This document shows positions 47,690 through 59,174 of a stretch of DNA of 64,000 bases, in pieces. The notes beneath the pieces were generated by a model. That model ran no database searches, was not told the origin of the DNA, and saw nothing but the letters and a program-made list of their open reading frames with translations. A program made the position numbers and the translations under genes. The stretch's first letter is position 1; every line of letters starts with the position of its first letter. Source of the DNA: Sequoia sempervirens. Lineage: Eukaryota; Streptophyta; Pinopsida; Cupressales; Cupressaceae. Location of the stretch: the NCBI GenBank assembly GCA_007258455.2, contig VDFB02262612.1:1-64000 (forward strand). Direction: 5' to 3'.

Positions 47690-50600
47690 ATGGAGAATTT
47701 ATCAAGAAAAAAATTTGAGCTTTGGAATCTCAAGTTGGGGGACCTAATTCTAGATAAAGATATATATGTTACAATATCTAGATGTAAACATATTTCTATA
47801 ACATAAAAGACTACTAAATTGGAGAAAAGATAAAGGTCTTATTGGACTCTATTTTTATAATTCAATGTTACTAAATGTACATGAGACCATTGAAGCACAT
47901 ATTTGGAAGAAATTGGGAGATTTTTATCAAGCTGAATATTTGTTTAATAAAATACTGCTAAGAAATAAGTTGTATACTCTTAGGAGGACAATGATGGCTT
48001 TGTGGTTGAATTCCTAAATGCATTTAACATGGTTGTTACCTAGTTGCACACCATATCATATTATTTTCCAAATTAATGGGACCATCTTGTTATGACTATA
48101 AAACTACCACCAAGTTAAAAATGGATGAGGTTATGACATCATTTTCTTCTAAAGAGATGAAAAGATAGACTTCTAAATATGCTAAGGAGGCCCTAGTTAC
48201 TCATTATATACAAAAAGAGAAAGGAAAGAATGATAATAAGAAAGATAATTCTATATTTAAATCTCTTGGTAAGTATAAGGAAAAATGTTGGAATTAGAAT
48301 TGCAAGGAGGAAAAGAAAAATAAAAAGAGATATTTTGATGACAAGTTTGAGAAGTCCTCCCAATATGATGGTGATTCCTTTGTTGTATCCTTGGATATGC
48401 ATGCATTAGAAGGTGTGTGGCTAATTGAATATAATGCATATTTTCATATGACCTCATATTAGGTTTGGTTTATAGAATATGAAGAATATGATGTTGGTAA
48501 GGTGTACCTTAGAGATGATTCTCATTTGAAGATTTATGTCCATGGTAGGTCCTAATTTGATTCTCTAACGGATAAGTGTTCATGGGATCAATGGTGTATT
48601 TCATATCATTGTCTTGACACACAACCTAATTTTTGTAAGTAAATTAAATGATTCAAGTGTGTAGGTTATTTTTTAGAGTGAAGAGTGAAAGATTCTTATA
48701 AGAACTATGGTTATTGCTTAGGGTGTTTGGATGAATACATGATTTAATCCAATATTTCATCTATTTCTATAGTGAAGAGATATATAATATTTTCCTTCAC
48801 CATTAGAAAAAATAGCAAAGAAGAATATTGCATCCATTTTGATGATATTACTTTTCGGGTACCTAAGGGTGCTCATACTTTGGATACTAAGTTTTATATA
48901 AAGAAAAAATATGTTATGGAACTAGATGATTGGTCACATTGGTGAGAAGGGTTTAAGGAACTTGAAAAATAGAAGCTTTGTTGAGAGGCTAAATGACTAT
49001 AACCTTGAGTTTAATTTTTGGGAACATTGTGTTTATGGAAAATAATCCTAGTTCTAATTCTTGGTGGCGATGTTAATGCTACTAATACTACTCCATCAAT
49101 ACTTGTTAAATATTCTTTAACCCCATTGAGTTCAAATTACTACAAAATATGTTGGTCCTTTGGTAAGTGATCCCATAGAACCATGATATGAATGTTCTCA
49201 AATAGCTAGAATGAATCTTTTGATTCATGATACTTTACATAATTTAAACAAATTTTTAGATGTGGTGGGTTTACCGAAGTGGGATGGTGTAATGGTAGAT
49301 GATTATTCTTCTTTGGCGAAGAATACCACTTGAGATCTTATACCTCTTCCTAAGAAAAGAAAATTTGCTTGATAAAAGTGGATATGTATAGGACCACATA
49401 TGTAACTAGTGGTTCTATTGATAAACTTATAAGGAACATATTATGGCTAAATGGTTTTTCATAGTTTGAGGGTATTAGTTACTCTAATATTTTTCCCCTA
49501 TTACCAAGATGATTTTATTCACCTTGTACTTTATTTGCTTCATAGACATGATATATACACTAGATGAATGTGGAATATTTTTTACATTTTTATATCCATG
49601 AGGAGATCTATATGGAGTAGCCACTAAGATTTATATTAAACTATTTACTTATACATAGGCTTCAATTTTCACTCTATGGTCTCAAACAAGCTTCTAGAGC
49701 TTGGTATGAGAAGATGAACAACTTCATACTTTATTTTTGTTTCATATGTTGTTATTCTAACCTTATAATGTACATTGAGAGATGATGACCTTTTTGATAT
49801 TTTCCTCTAAGTTGATGACTTAGATACTTAGAAGTAGTTCTTCCATGCTATAGAGTGTATAACATAGTTTGATGGAGCAATTTGACATTATTGACTTGAA
49901 ACTTTTGTATTTTGTCTTGGGCTACACATAACATAGTTTTAAAATAGGATATCCACTAGTTAGGAGAATTGTACTCATGAATTACTTCCTCACTTTAGTG
50001 CATGGTTTATTTTAATCCTTCTCCTAAAAATTTTCTATCAAGTATCACATTACTTTTTAGTTTCACTTCACCTAATTTTGATTCTAATTTTTATTGGTAG
50101 ATGGTGGATATTCTCTTATATCTAACACATAGTCATCTTGATATCTCAATAGTAGTTATTATTGTCTCTTATTTATCTAAATATCCACATTAGATTCATT
50201 ACAAGGCAATAAAATGTATTCCAAGATACATTCGAGGCACTTCACACTTTGTCATATAATGCATATATTATAAGCCATTTCTTAGATATTTTCTTTTATA
50301 TAATAAAATAATTGGGTAAGTGACATTAATGATCACAATTCCACCTTTGGTTTTGTCTATTACCTTAGTTTTGGTCTAGTTACATGGTCATGTAATAAGC
50401 AATAAAATATTTCATTATCATTTATATTAAATGAGTAGTGAGGTGTTGTTCTAGTTAGTTGGGAGGTTCTTTGGCTTTGATAGTTGATGACAGAGTTTGT
50501 CTTTTAGTAGATTCATCCAACTACTCTTTGGTGTGACAACCAAATTTCTATGCATATTTTATACAATCTTGTGAAGTATCAATGTATGAATACAACATAT

Positions 50601-51750
50601 ATCTACTTGCACTTCATACAAAAACTTATTTGTGATGGTGTTGTCAGCTTGGATTGCTTGCCTACCAAGAAGTAGGTTGTACGTATCTTCACAAAATATT
50701 TATCATTGTCTCACTATATTAAACTATGATCAATTCTTAGGGTGAAGAAATATGTAATTAAAGGGGATTTATCATGAGTCCTTCCTCCTTTTTTTAGATT
50801 ATAAATGGGAACTTGAATAGGCCTAGTTCTGTGGACCCATATTCCTTTTAGAGGGGATTAAGAAGAAATAAAGTGTTGCATTATAATATACATAGGATGA
50901 GTATCAAGGTGTTTGTTCTAACTAGTTAGCCGGTTCTTTGGATTTGATAGTTGATGATATAGTTTATGCAAGAATTTTGATAATTAAATTATCAAGGAAA
51001 ATTATAGATTTAGCTTTTATACTTGCTAAATATTGTTGATTTTCCAACATAATTCATTTCTTATCTTGATGAGGGATCATGTAGTTTTAACTAGAAAATA
51101 TTAACAAACTATTATGGACTGTGGAAACGTCTTACTTATAATTAAGACCCTTCATGGGAGAGAATAAAATTCAAGCATTTTGAGAGTTATATTGACAAGG
51201 AAAATTGCAAATTTAGCTTTATACTTGCTAACTCTTGCTAATTTTCTAGCATAATTCATTTCTTATCTAGATGAGGGATTATGTAGTACAATTAAAAAAA
51301 TCAACACATTTTTGTCTAGAAAATATTAACAAACAATAATGGAATGTGGAAACATCTTACTTATAGTTGATGCTATAGTTTATCTTTTAGAAAATTCATG
51401 AACTAATACTCTTTGACTAGTGTGACAACTAAAGTTCTATACATATTAACCTTGTGAAGTATCAATGTACAAAGAACACATAGATCTACATGCACTTCAT
51501 ACAACTTATACATGATTATTTTCTCAAATTGGAGTATTTTACTACCATGTAGGTTGTATAAATATTCACAAAATATTTTATTAATGTCTCACTATATTTA
51601 GCTATGATCAATTCATCTAGGATGAAGGAAGTTGTCATTAAAGGGGATTTATCATAAGTCCTTCCTCCTTTTTTAGATTGTAATTGGGCACCTCAACAGA
51701 CCTAATTGTTGGGATCTATATTCCTTCTTTCAGAGGGGATATTTTCCCTA
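47690..51750 (+). pseudogene. Copia-type retrotransposon polyprotein remnant
   Basis: Heavily mutated plus-strand gag-pol. Gag starts at 47690 with MENLSRKKFELWNLKLGDLILDKDIYV; further on come GDFYQAE and NKLYTLRR-like text. A protease-region stretch near 48420-48540 reads WLIEYNAYFHMTS...YEEYDVGKVYLRDDS, the counterpart of 'WIVDSGASFHMT..W..Y...D.G.V.LGDDS' with the DSG triad lost. RT is recognisable from SLYGLKQASRAWYEKMN at about 49669-49719. The RNase H end near 50520-50720 contains a CDNQ-type start and KQ-VVRIFTKYLS. The 3' end is duplicated (50450-50870 and 51355-51750). It is not functional. Confidence 0.8.
50450..51750. repeat. Direct duplication of the Copia 3' end with internal 200 bp repeats
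   Basis: 50450-50870 and 51355-51750 are about 80% alike by eye and share 'attaaaggggatttatcat' and 'gtccttcctcctttttt'. Between them, a unit of about 200 bp with 'caaggaaaatt...tttagctt...atacttgctaa' occurs at 50994 and 51193. Confidence 0.75.
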
Positions 51751-52018
51751 TATTTTCTTATTCTCTTTGTTTTATGAGAGAATATTTGTACATGGGAACT
51801 TAATAGGACTACACATTATCAGGACCCATCATCATCTCTACACAACTAATTTATTGTTTTATGGGGTTGTTAGTGCATTATAGTATTTTATGCATTAGTT
51901 ATTTTTTTAAGATTTGGATATGAAGGTAACCACCCAAGATCAATAAATCATAAGATCTAATAATGTATATAATTTAGAAGAATAATATGAAAAATAATGA
52001 CATTCTTATCAAAATGAT

Positions 52019-52036
52019 GAAATATACAAATATATA
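52019..52036. repeat. Left target-site duplication of SINE
   Basis: GAAATATACAAATATATA, repeated perfectly at 52189-52206. Confidence 0.95.
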
Positions 52037-52188
52037 GGGCGGGGGCCCTAGCTCGGTTGGCTAAGTAATTCCGTTGCGGCTCTGCTGGTCACGAGTTCTA
52101 GTCTCCCCTATACCGTGGTACCGGAGGGCGTGTCGCACCAGCGCCGCCGGTCACGTTAAAAAGTTTACTAGGCTCACCAAAGAAAAAG
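52037..52188 (+). mobile_element. tRNA-derived SINE, family 1, 3'-shortened copy
   Basis: 152 bp, GC-rich, starting GGGCGGGGGCCCTAGCTCGG with A box TAGCTCGGTTGG and B box GAGTTCTAGTC, and ending in AAAGAAAAAG. The perfect 18-base target duplication shows retroposition by LINE machinery. It is about 93% identical to the first 145 bases of the minus-strand copy at 16946-17139 but lacks that copy's last 40 body bases. The differences are largely C/T. Confidence 0.92.
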
Positions 52189-52206
52189 GAAATATACAAA
52201 TATATA

Positions 52207-55200
52207 AGATGATAGATTAGAAATTTGATTACTGATATGAGAGAAAGAGGTAGGTATATATATGATTCACTACCAAGATATGTGAATATACAACTAATAT
52301 GGGATAATAGGAGATGTAGTCATGCATGTGTAGTATATTGACACCAAACAAAGAAGTATAAGTCACACATATAACATACCCAATAAAATACCTACCTTAA
52401 TAAGTTTATCTTACCCTAGGTGCATATAATTCAATGAAGTAATAAACTAAATACAAGAAATATAAAATACACTAACAATTCATTTATTCTAGCACATTTA
52501 AGATAATCTTGACTAGGTATGTGTTAACTTGTGTAACTGTCATCCTACACACACGTGCCACTTAGTTGAGAGGAAAATCATGTCACCCATATATGTCATA
52601 TTTTTGAGAGGCATCCACTATCATTAGTAAATTGTGACTCATATGATAATTCACTAAGAGTATTTGTCTTTAGTTTAGACTCTACTCTTCCTTATAAAAC
52701 ACTAGCTTTGTATAACATTTACATCATAATAGATGTTGGTTATTTCAATTTCATGCAAATTTTATTATATAAAAACATTTTTGGTTTTTTAAAGATTCCT
52801 AGTTCTTAATATGGATATTTTTCATCTATTCCATTAGTGTGTCTAAGATTCAAATGAAAATGATGATCACTTTTATCAAGGTCCACATCAACATATCTAT
52901 TGGAAAATGTATTAGGCAACCCTAGGAATTAGGGTTAATTCCATATGTAAACTTTCAAATTTTAAATCATAAACTAGATACCACTATATTACATGCACAA
53001 ACACTAGCATTTTAGGTACATAGGTGTCTTAATGAAATCTAGGTCTAAAAATTTTGGGATAGGTTTAAGGGGCCTGGAGAAGCTAAGGAATGCCTTAAAA
53101 TGAGTCCAATAACATGTATACCCATAAAAAATAAGTAAACAAGTAATATAATGCACCTATAAGAATAGAAACTAAAGCAAGTGTAGAAATGTAAGGTGGA
53201 GGTTACAAAGTAGTCAATTTCTAACCTTACAATGTGCAATGATCATAGTTTCTTCAATATAATTATAATTTTTTTTTAATTTTATAAGCTATTTGGTTGT
53301 ATTTTATGAAATTATTTTACATTACATCTTATCATTCTTTGCAAAGCTATGTGCATTCTTACAAATGAACCTAGTTTATTAACATAGCCTAGGGATTAAA
53401 TAAAATTACTAAATATCTACTTAATTGATAAAACAAAAAAGTTATAGAAGAATCTAGATTCAGGAAATAAGGTTGTGATAGATATATGGACAAACTATAT
53501 GTAGGTGCATTGCAATAAAGGTTCAAATCTAAAATCTTATTGACAAAAAGGTGAATCAAATAGAGAATTATATTTTAATGACAAAGTAAATTAATTTGTA
53601 ATGCCTCAACATGATCAGGTATAATTGAATAAAGAGGATCCTCCTAAGCATATTAGTAATAAGGAACATGCATTGATTTTGCTAAAAAATCCAAGGATAT
53701 GCTTAGGATATCACATGTCAATTTTACACAAAAAAATATTAAACATAGTGATAATGAAGGGAAGATAACATGTGGTAGTATAATGGTTGACCTTAGTGCT
53801 CCAATGTAAGTTACATTATAAAAAGGTATGGTAAAATATTCTTGACATAACCCAAAAGAACTACAAAAGATATCATTTTATCCCATGATCACGGTGCTAA
53901 TAATGAAACATTTATGAAAATATTTAAAAAATAAGAGCATAAAACACTTTTTATGTCACAAGTTTATATACACCACATTTTTTGATAAGGAGACAGTATA
54001 AGAGGACAAATTGTCAATATCACTATATGAAGAATCATAACATGGTTCGATTGGAGGCATTGTATACTTATGAAACATTATTGGCTCTATTGACATGGAT
54101 ATGTTACACTCAAATCTTATTGAAATTCTAAACCATTCTCTTTTTTTATATCCATGAAATGATTTTTATGTTACATGATATTTTTTTAATATTATCACTT
54201 GAACTTGCCACTTAAGGGACAAAGTATTATTATTTTTTAATAAATTTTGTGTGTTTATGCTTTCTCTTCTTGGGGGAAAAAGTGAGGGTATCTTTTCATA
54301 ACATCTCTCATATCCATAGGTTGACCACATGTATATACATCTCATGTATACATTCTTTACTAAATTTCTTGTTTATGTATCATGTTCACTAATCATACTC
54401 AATTTATCTGCTAATTATGTTTCCAATTTATGAATAGTTTATAGGTGTCACAAACTATTTCTAGCATATGATTATATGTTCAAATGATGTATATTTTCAT
54501 TCTTTCTCTTTGAAAATTTGTGTGTGCTCTAATCATTATGTTTTTGACCATATAAATCAGTTGCACATTGAATTCCTTTAGATACCAAAACATATTGATC
54601 AATAAGCCATACACATATTTATCAAATTTGAACATTTGAATTTTAGGTTCAATCCTACATGCCTCAAGATTGAACCAAATCAATCCCAAGTAACACAAAA
54701 CTTAATTGAAGGGATAGAATGGTATATTTACAATAAAGAAAAAATGTATGAAGGAAGACATAAATGTAAGTGTAATAATGAGAGATAAATTTGATAAATG
54801 AATAGGAATAACTGTAAATGAGAATAAATGGAGATGGATAAAAATTGAGGGCAACTCAAAGCTAATACAAAAATGTGCCATTTATTATTATTAATCACAT
54901 TTAAAAAAAATCACCAAGATAAACCCAAAATTAATTAGAAATTAAGATAATTATATTAATGTTATCATTACATATATATTAAAATAGCATTCCTAACATT
55001 TTGTTAATTCCAGTATCTCATATTACAACTTATAAATTAATTTAAAGTTCAATTACATTAATTGATTTATTATTCTGTATTTAAAATTTCCAAATTAATG
55101 CATGTGATGTACTTTCTAACTCTACACACCTACCATTTTAAGTTCCACATTTTACATGCTAGAAGGGATTCGAATGCTAAAGAAGTTTACTCTTCCCTTA

Positions 55201-55240
55201 TGCCTAGATAAGATGCATTTAACCAAGTTAAGAATTAGAT
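52207..55240. other. AT-rich intergenic sequence
   Basis: No gene or RNA is recognised; short open frames only. Confidence 0.45.
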
Positions 55241-55243
55241 AAA

Positions 55244-55353
55244 ACTAGCTTAGATATCTTATATACATCTATCTAAAATACTCCAAGAGATATCAATCTC
55301 CTGATATCTCTCGGCGTATTTAAGATAGATGTATATAAGATATCTAAGCTAGT
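55244..55353. mobile_element. Foldback (MITE-like) element, 110 bp near-palindrome
   Basis: The arm starting ACTAGCTTAGATATCTTATA at 55244 is the inverse complement of the arm ending at 55353, about 49 of 52 bases, around a 6-base loop. The last 31 bases of the right arm are repeated directly at 55354-55384. No TSD could be fixed. Confidence 0.8.
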
Positions 55354-55429
55354 AGATAGATGTATATAAGATATCTAAGCTAGTTAATTAATAACTTTTT
55401 CAATAAAATTGGTAATAAATTAATTAAAA

Positions 55430-55525
55430 AATATATTAATTTTTAAACCCACAACAAGAGTTGAACCCCTAACCCTTCAATTACAAATCAAACCTATTAA
55501 TCCATTGCACTATTTGCTTGTTTTT
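55430..55525 (-). mobile_element. Possible tRNA-like SINE head
   Basis: The minus strand has TAGTGCAATGG (A-box-like) and, about 40 bases on, GGGGTTCAACTCT (B-box-like). No TSD or tail was established, so this is only a candidate. It could also be a decayed tRNA pseudogene. Confidence 0.35.
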
Positions 55526-55620
55526 TTATGTGATATGAATTGTGTGTGTTATATATGAATTATATAATTATTATGCTATGTATTAAACTATTGTATTATA
55601 TCATAGTGAACATTATCACA

Positions 55621-56286
55621 TAATAGATATTTTATTAAAAAAATATTTACTTACTTATAATAAAACAAATATTATAATGTAAGCATTGAAAACATTTTAA
55701 TGAAATTAACTTTTTACCCTAAAAGAATAAAACTAAAACAAATTAATAATACATTTAAATTTTATATTAAATTACTTTCTTATTTGTAATTGAAAAAGCA
55801 TTATAATAGAATTACCTTTTTACCCTAAAAAGAATAAAAGTAAAAAAAAAATTTACTTACTTATAGATATTTTATTGAAAAATTATTTACTTACTTATAA
55901 TAAAACAAATAAATTATAATGTAAGTATTAAAAATATTTTAATGAAATTAACTTTTTTTTGAATAAAACTAAAAAAAATTAATAATACATTTAAATTTTA
56001 TATTAAATTACTTTCTTATTTGTAATTGAAAAAGCATTATAATAGAATTACCTTTTTATCCTAAAAAGAATAAAAGTAAAAAAATAAAATTACTTACTTA
56101 TAATAGATATTTTATTGAAAAATTATTTACTTACTTATAATAAAACAAATAAATTATAATGTAAGTATTAAAAATATTTTAATGAAATTAACTTTTTTTG
56201 AATAAAACTAAAAAAAATTAATAATACATTTAAATTTTATATTAAATTACTTTCTTATTTGTAATTGAAAAAGCATTATAATAGAA
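55621..56286. repeat. 240 bp tandem repeat array (about 2.8 units)
   Basis: Units begin 'agatattttatt' at 55621, 55861 and 56101, exactly 240 bases apart, and are very similar. The third unit is cut at 56286 by the Helitron-like element, and its continuation ('ttacctttttaccctaaaaa') reappears at 58418. The array is AT-rich and non-coding. Confidence 0.92.
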
Positions 56287-57039
56287 CTAGCTATTGCACT
56301 TTTTGTGTGCAATTGGGTACGCCGAATTTTTGGTTGGAATAGTTATATTGTTTGAAATGGATCAACCTTAGTAAATTTTAAAAATATAATCAGCACAGAC
56401 ACACACATCAGAATCTGATAAGCAGCAAGGAAGGAAACATAAGAAAGCAAGATCACTTCTCACTCCTAAAACCCCAAATTACATGAAATGAATCGATAAA
56501 TTAGCAACTGCTTAAGAATAAACCAATGATAGACATATCTTTCACCCAAGCAAAGTAATGCACATCAGAAAAGAGCTTTAACAAAGAAAACGGATAAAAA
56601 CTTCCAAGGAAAAATGTGCAACGAATTCTAAATCCCAGCAAAGAGGCAAAATGCAGGATACAAACTATAATATTTAGAAGACCATATTCTTTGTTGCAAT
56701 AAGATTACAAGCATTTATGGTTAACTTAAAAACAGGGCATTGTTCCAGTTCAAAGCACAAATCATTATCACTGTACCATCTGCTACAGCAACCACTACAT
56801 CATGAATAAAACAGACATTCTATAACAATCATACCAGAGCTTGTCCATAATGTAAAGGGGGAATGGTTATCAAATACAACGAGCCTATAAAGCTTGTTAT
56901 CAGGCAAAAAAATGCTATCATCCATATCCATAAACCTTCGGATTGTTGGGACTACCACAATTAAAAGAGTATGTGTCATGTCAAGCAAAACACGCATACT
57001 AGGGACGATAGTAAAACAAACGTGAAATAAAATAATGGT

Positions 57040-57361
57040 ACCCAGGACCTGGAATCAACTACTTGAGGGAAAGAGTCCTTAAGCAAAACTCTAAATTGGG
57101 GGTGCCTGGCAAGGAGCCTTGCTTCGAAGACTTTAAGACCCCAATCAAGGAGTGCTTGTAAGATATTTTGGGGATAGATAGGCACCTCACTGGCAAGAAT
57201 AAGACCCAGAATTAACTACTTGTGGAGCGTTGTCCTTAACCAAAAAACCCCAAACCGAAGTGGCTTGGCAAGGAACCCCACAAATTAAAGATTTGGCGCA
57301 CCGATTCACGGAGCAATTCTAAGAAAAGGTATAGCGTAGGCACCCCACTTTTAAGAACATA
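57040..57361. repeat. Diverged 160 bp tandem repeat inside copy 2
   Basis: Two diverged units start near 57041 and 57204 ('cccag...aactactt'...'ggcaagga'), with a third start near 57363. It lies downstream of the ORF, in what would be intron or 3' UTR of the captured gene. Confidence 0.6.
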
Positions 57362-57549
57362 ACCCAGAATTGTAAGTTGAGAAGATCATAAAGACACTTG
57401 GGTAATTTCAGAAACTTTAACTAAAAATCTAATTCTTTTTCAAGTTAGAATAGTCAGTCTAATAGCCTCTCCATGCAATTCACTAGAATGTTAGTAGCAC
57501 AAATAAGATTAACCACCTTAGAAACACAAGTGAAGAACAAGAAACCTAC

Positions 57550-58170
57550 CTAGACTGGATAGAAGGGCTGCCCAGCTGGATACATTCCACTCCCAAGAAG
57601 CCGCGGTGCAGGAGATGCTCCTGATTGTTGGTGTTGATTTTGATAGGCAGAAAGGGGATAGTGACCCGGTCCATCCGCAAAACCGCCAGGTTGAGAAGCA
57701 GCCGAAGAGCGGAAGAGAGAAGAATAGCCACCTCCTCCTGCCCCAAGCGCCCCCTGACTGTTGCTCCCATAACCTCCACCTCCATAGGGTCCCAGCCCCC
57801 CATAAACCCCCATGCCCAATGATGATGCCACAGGGTTCAACGCTCCATGCAGCCCCGACGGATGTACGGTGTGACCCGGGATACCACTAGGGTTGGCGTG
57901 CGTTCCAAGGCCGGAGAGAGCTGAGGCACCGAGCCCGTGATGCCCAGATAAACCCACAGGGTTAGAAACCCTGAGTCCCGGGTTCATATAACCGCCCAAC
58001 TGAATCCCAGAGACATGGGATTGGGGCTGATGCTGGTACTGGTGCTGGTTCTGGTTCTGATTCATGGAACTAATGTCTGATGTATTAGAAGCTGCTGAAG
58101 CACCAGTATTACCGCCGGGCCTTTGCTTCTGGCCTTCCACAGCCAGCTCACAACTTGCAGTGACCTCCAT
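57550..58170 (-). CDS. Gly/Ser-rich low-complexity protein, probably a captured first exon
   Basis: 206 codons from ATG at 58170 (start context ATGGAGG; an in-frame ATG at 58182 would add four residues). The N-terminus MEVTASCELAVEGQKQRPGG leads into a short Asn/Gln/His run (NQNQNQHQYQHQPQ), then a Gly/Ser/Pro-rich region with GLG, GGYG and NPVG motifs, ending AGQPFYPV. There are no catalytic motifs, membrane segments or signal peptide; the style suggests a disordered region of a nuclear or RNA-associated protein. I do not recognise the family. GC content and codon use are clearly higher in GC than the surroundings. The stop TAG is followed at once by a strong donor sequence (TAG/GTAGGT). It lies wholly within the Helitron-like element, so it may be a transduplicated fragment rather than a resident gene. 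Confidence 0.55.
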   Translation of the reverse strand: MEVTASCELAVEGQKQRPGGNTGASAASNTSDISSMNQNQNQHQYQHQPQSHVSGIQLGGYMNPGLRVSNPVGLSGHHGLGASALSGLGTHANPSGIPGHTVHPSGLHGALNPVASSLGMGVYGGLGPYGGGGYGSNSQGALGAGGGGYSSLFRSSAASQPGGFADGPGHYPLSAYQNQHQQSGASPAPRLLGSGMYPAGQPFYPV

Positions 58171-58474
58171 AGAAAATATCAACTTGCTTTATTCGGTGAA
58201 AATTATACCGGCGACTGGCGAGAAAGTAAAGCGAACTGCGTGCAAAGCGGATGCCGTGAAAAATGGATGACGTGAGAAGCGGTGATTGTGGTGCCATGAA
58301 AGGTGGACAGAATATCCAATGGTGGGCAAACATTCGTTCATCTCCAGGATGGCTCTAGCCATCGATTTTAAAAAATAGTCTGGCGCAGTTCATAGTAGGA
58401 TACGCCTTCGGCATAAATTACCTTTTTACCCTAAAAAAATAAATCTAAAAAAGTATTATAATGCATAAAATTAT

Positions 58475-58499
58475 TTTCACAATTGCACTATAGCTAGTA
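58475..58499 (+). mobile_element. Second degenerate 3' end of the Helitron-like family
   Basis: CAATTGCAC directly followed by TATAGCTAG and a flanking T. Compared with copy 2, one hairpin arm and the loop are deleted. The 240 bp array (55621 onward) could be the body of this older element, with copy 2 nested inside; its 5' end was not found. Confidence 0.4.
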
Positions 58500-58523
58500 T
58501 TTGCACCACTTTTGTATTTATTC

Positions 58524-58610
58524 ACACTATTCACACCTGTTGCTGCAGGTAATAATTTATTTTTTATTCGCACTATTCACACCTGTTGTCGGTAATAATT
58601 TGTTTTTAAT
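58524..58610. repeat. 45 bp tandem duplication
   Basis: 'actattcacacctgttg' followed by 'ggtaataattt' occurs at about 58526 and 58571. Confidence 0.85.
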
Positions 58611-58619
58611 CAACACATT

Positions 58620-59174
58620 CATTTACATTGTTTTTTACTTATTACTTACTATTTATATTAGTTTGAAAAGTTATGACCGAAAAGATATAATATTTAATAA
58701 AAAGCTTTAGTTGTCGGTTTTTAATTTTTATAAGTTTACATTTTTTTTTAACATGGTCACACCCCACCCACTGTCACTGTCACTAGAGGTTAGTCTCTCG
58801 GCATAATTAGTGTGTAATGATTTATAAAAATTACAAAATCATTTTTAATTCAATATTTATGATTCATTCTAGAATAGAAGCATGATTGCACTTCACCAAT
58901 TAGATGCTTTTAAGTTGAGTGGAATATAAAGTCATTGTGTTAGTATTTGAATTTTTTCAAAAGTTCTTAGGTTCAAAGCTAGATTTCATGGGTCATTAGT
59001 ATTGAAGGATTAATCATATAATTTAAATTATTTTTTAATTTTTTTGGATGTAAATTAGATGGTTGAGTTGTTAAAAGATATATATAATGGTCATAAGTTT
59101 TAAATATGATTTGTCCATTTTATATGTTATGAGTGATAATATTTTTTAACATAATTAAGATTGATTATTGAAAC
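58620..59174. other. AT-rich intergenic sequence
   Basis: No gene is recognised. A B-box-like 'ggttcaaagc' at 58970 lacks a convincing partner A box. Confidence 0.4.

Larger units (their letters stand above)
56287..58417 (-). mobile_element. Helitron/Helentron-like non-autonomous element, copy 2
   Basis: About 2.13 kb, minus orientation. The 3' end (at 56287) is CTAGCTATTGCAC..., giving a perfect 7-bp hairpin ATTGCAC/GTGCAAT six bases from the CTAG end. It matches the 3' end of copy 1 over about 40 bases, including the inner TACGNCGAA. The 5' end (58417) reads TTTATGCCGAAGGCGTATCC, like copy 1's TTTACGCCGAAGGCATCC. It interrupts a 240 bp tandem repeat, and removing it restores 'aatagaa/ttacc' exactly. 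It carries the Gly/Ser-rich ORF with its upstream region and donor splice site; no Rep/helicase. Confidence 0.72.

Noticed and set aside
52037..52110. Functional tRNA gene at the SINE head
   Set aside because: A and B boxes are present, but the acceptor stem does not pair well, the body continues for 150 bases, and target duplications flank it, so it is a SINE.
57606..57890. 94-codon plus-strand open frame overlapping the Gly/Ser-rich ORF
   Set aside because: Antisense of a GC-rich coding frame; no motifs of its own.
58960..59000. Possible SINE B box ('ggttcaaagc')
   Set aside because: No matching A box at the right distance and no target duplication or tail.
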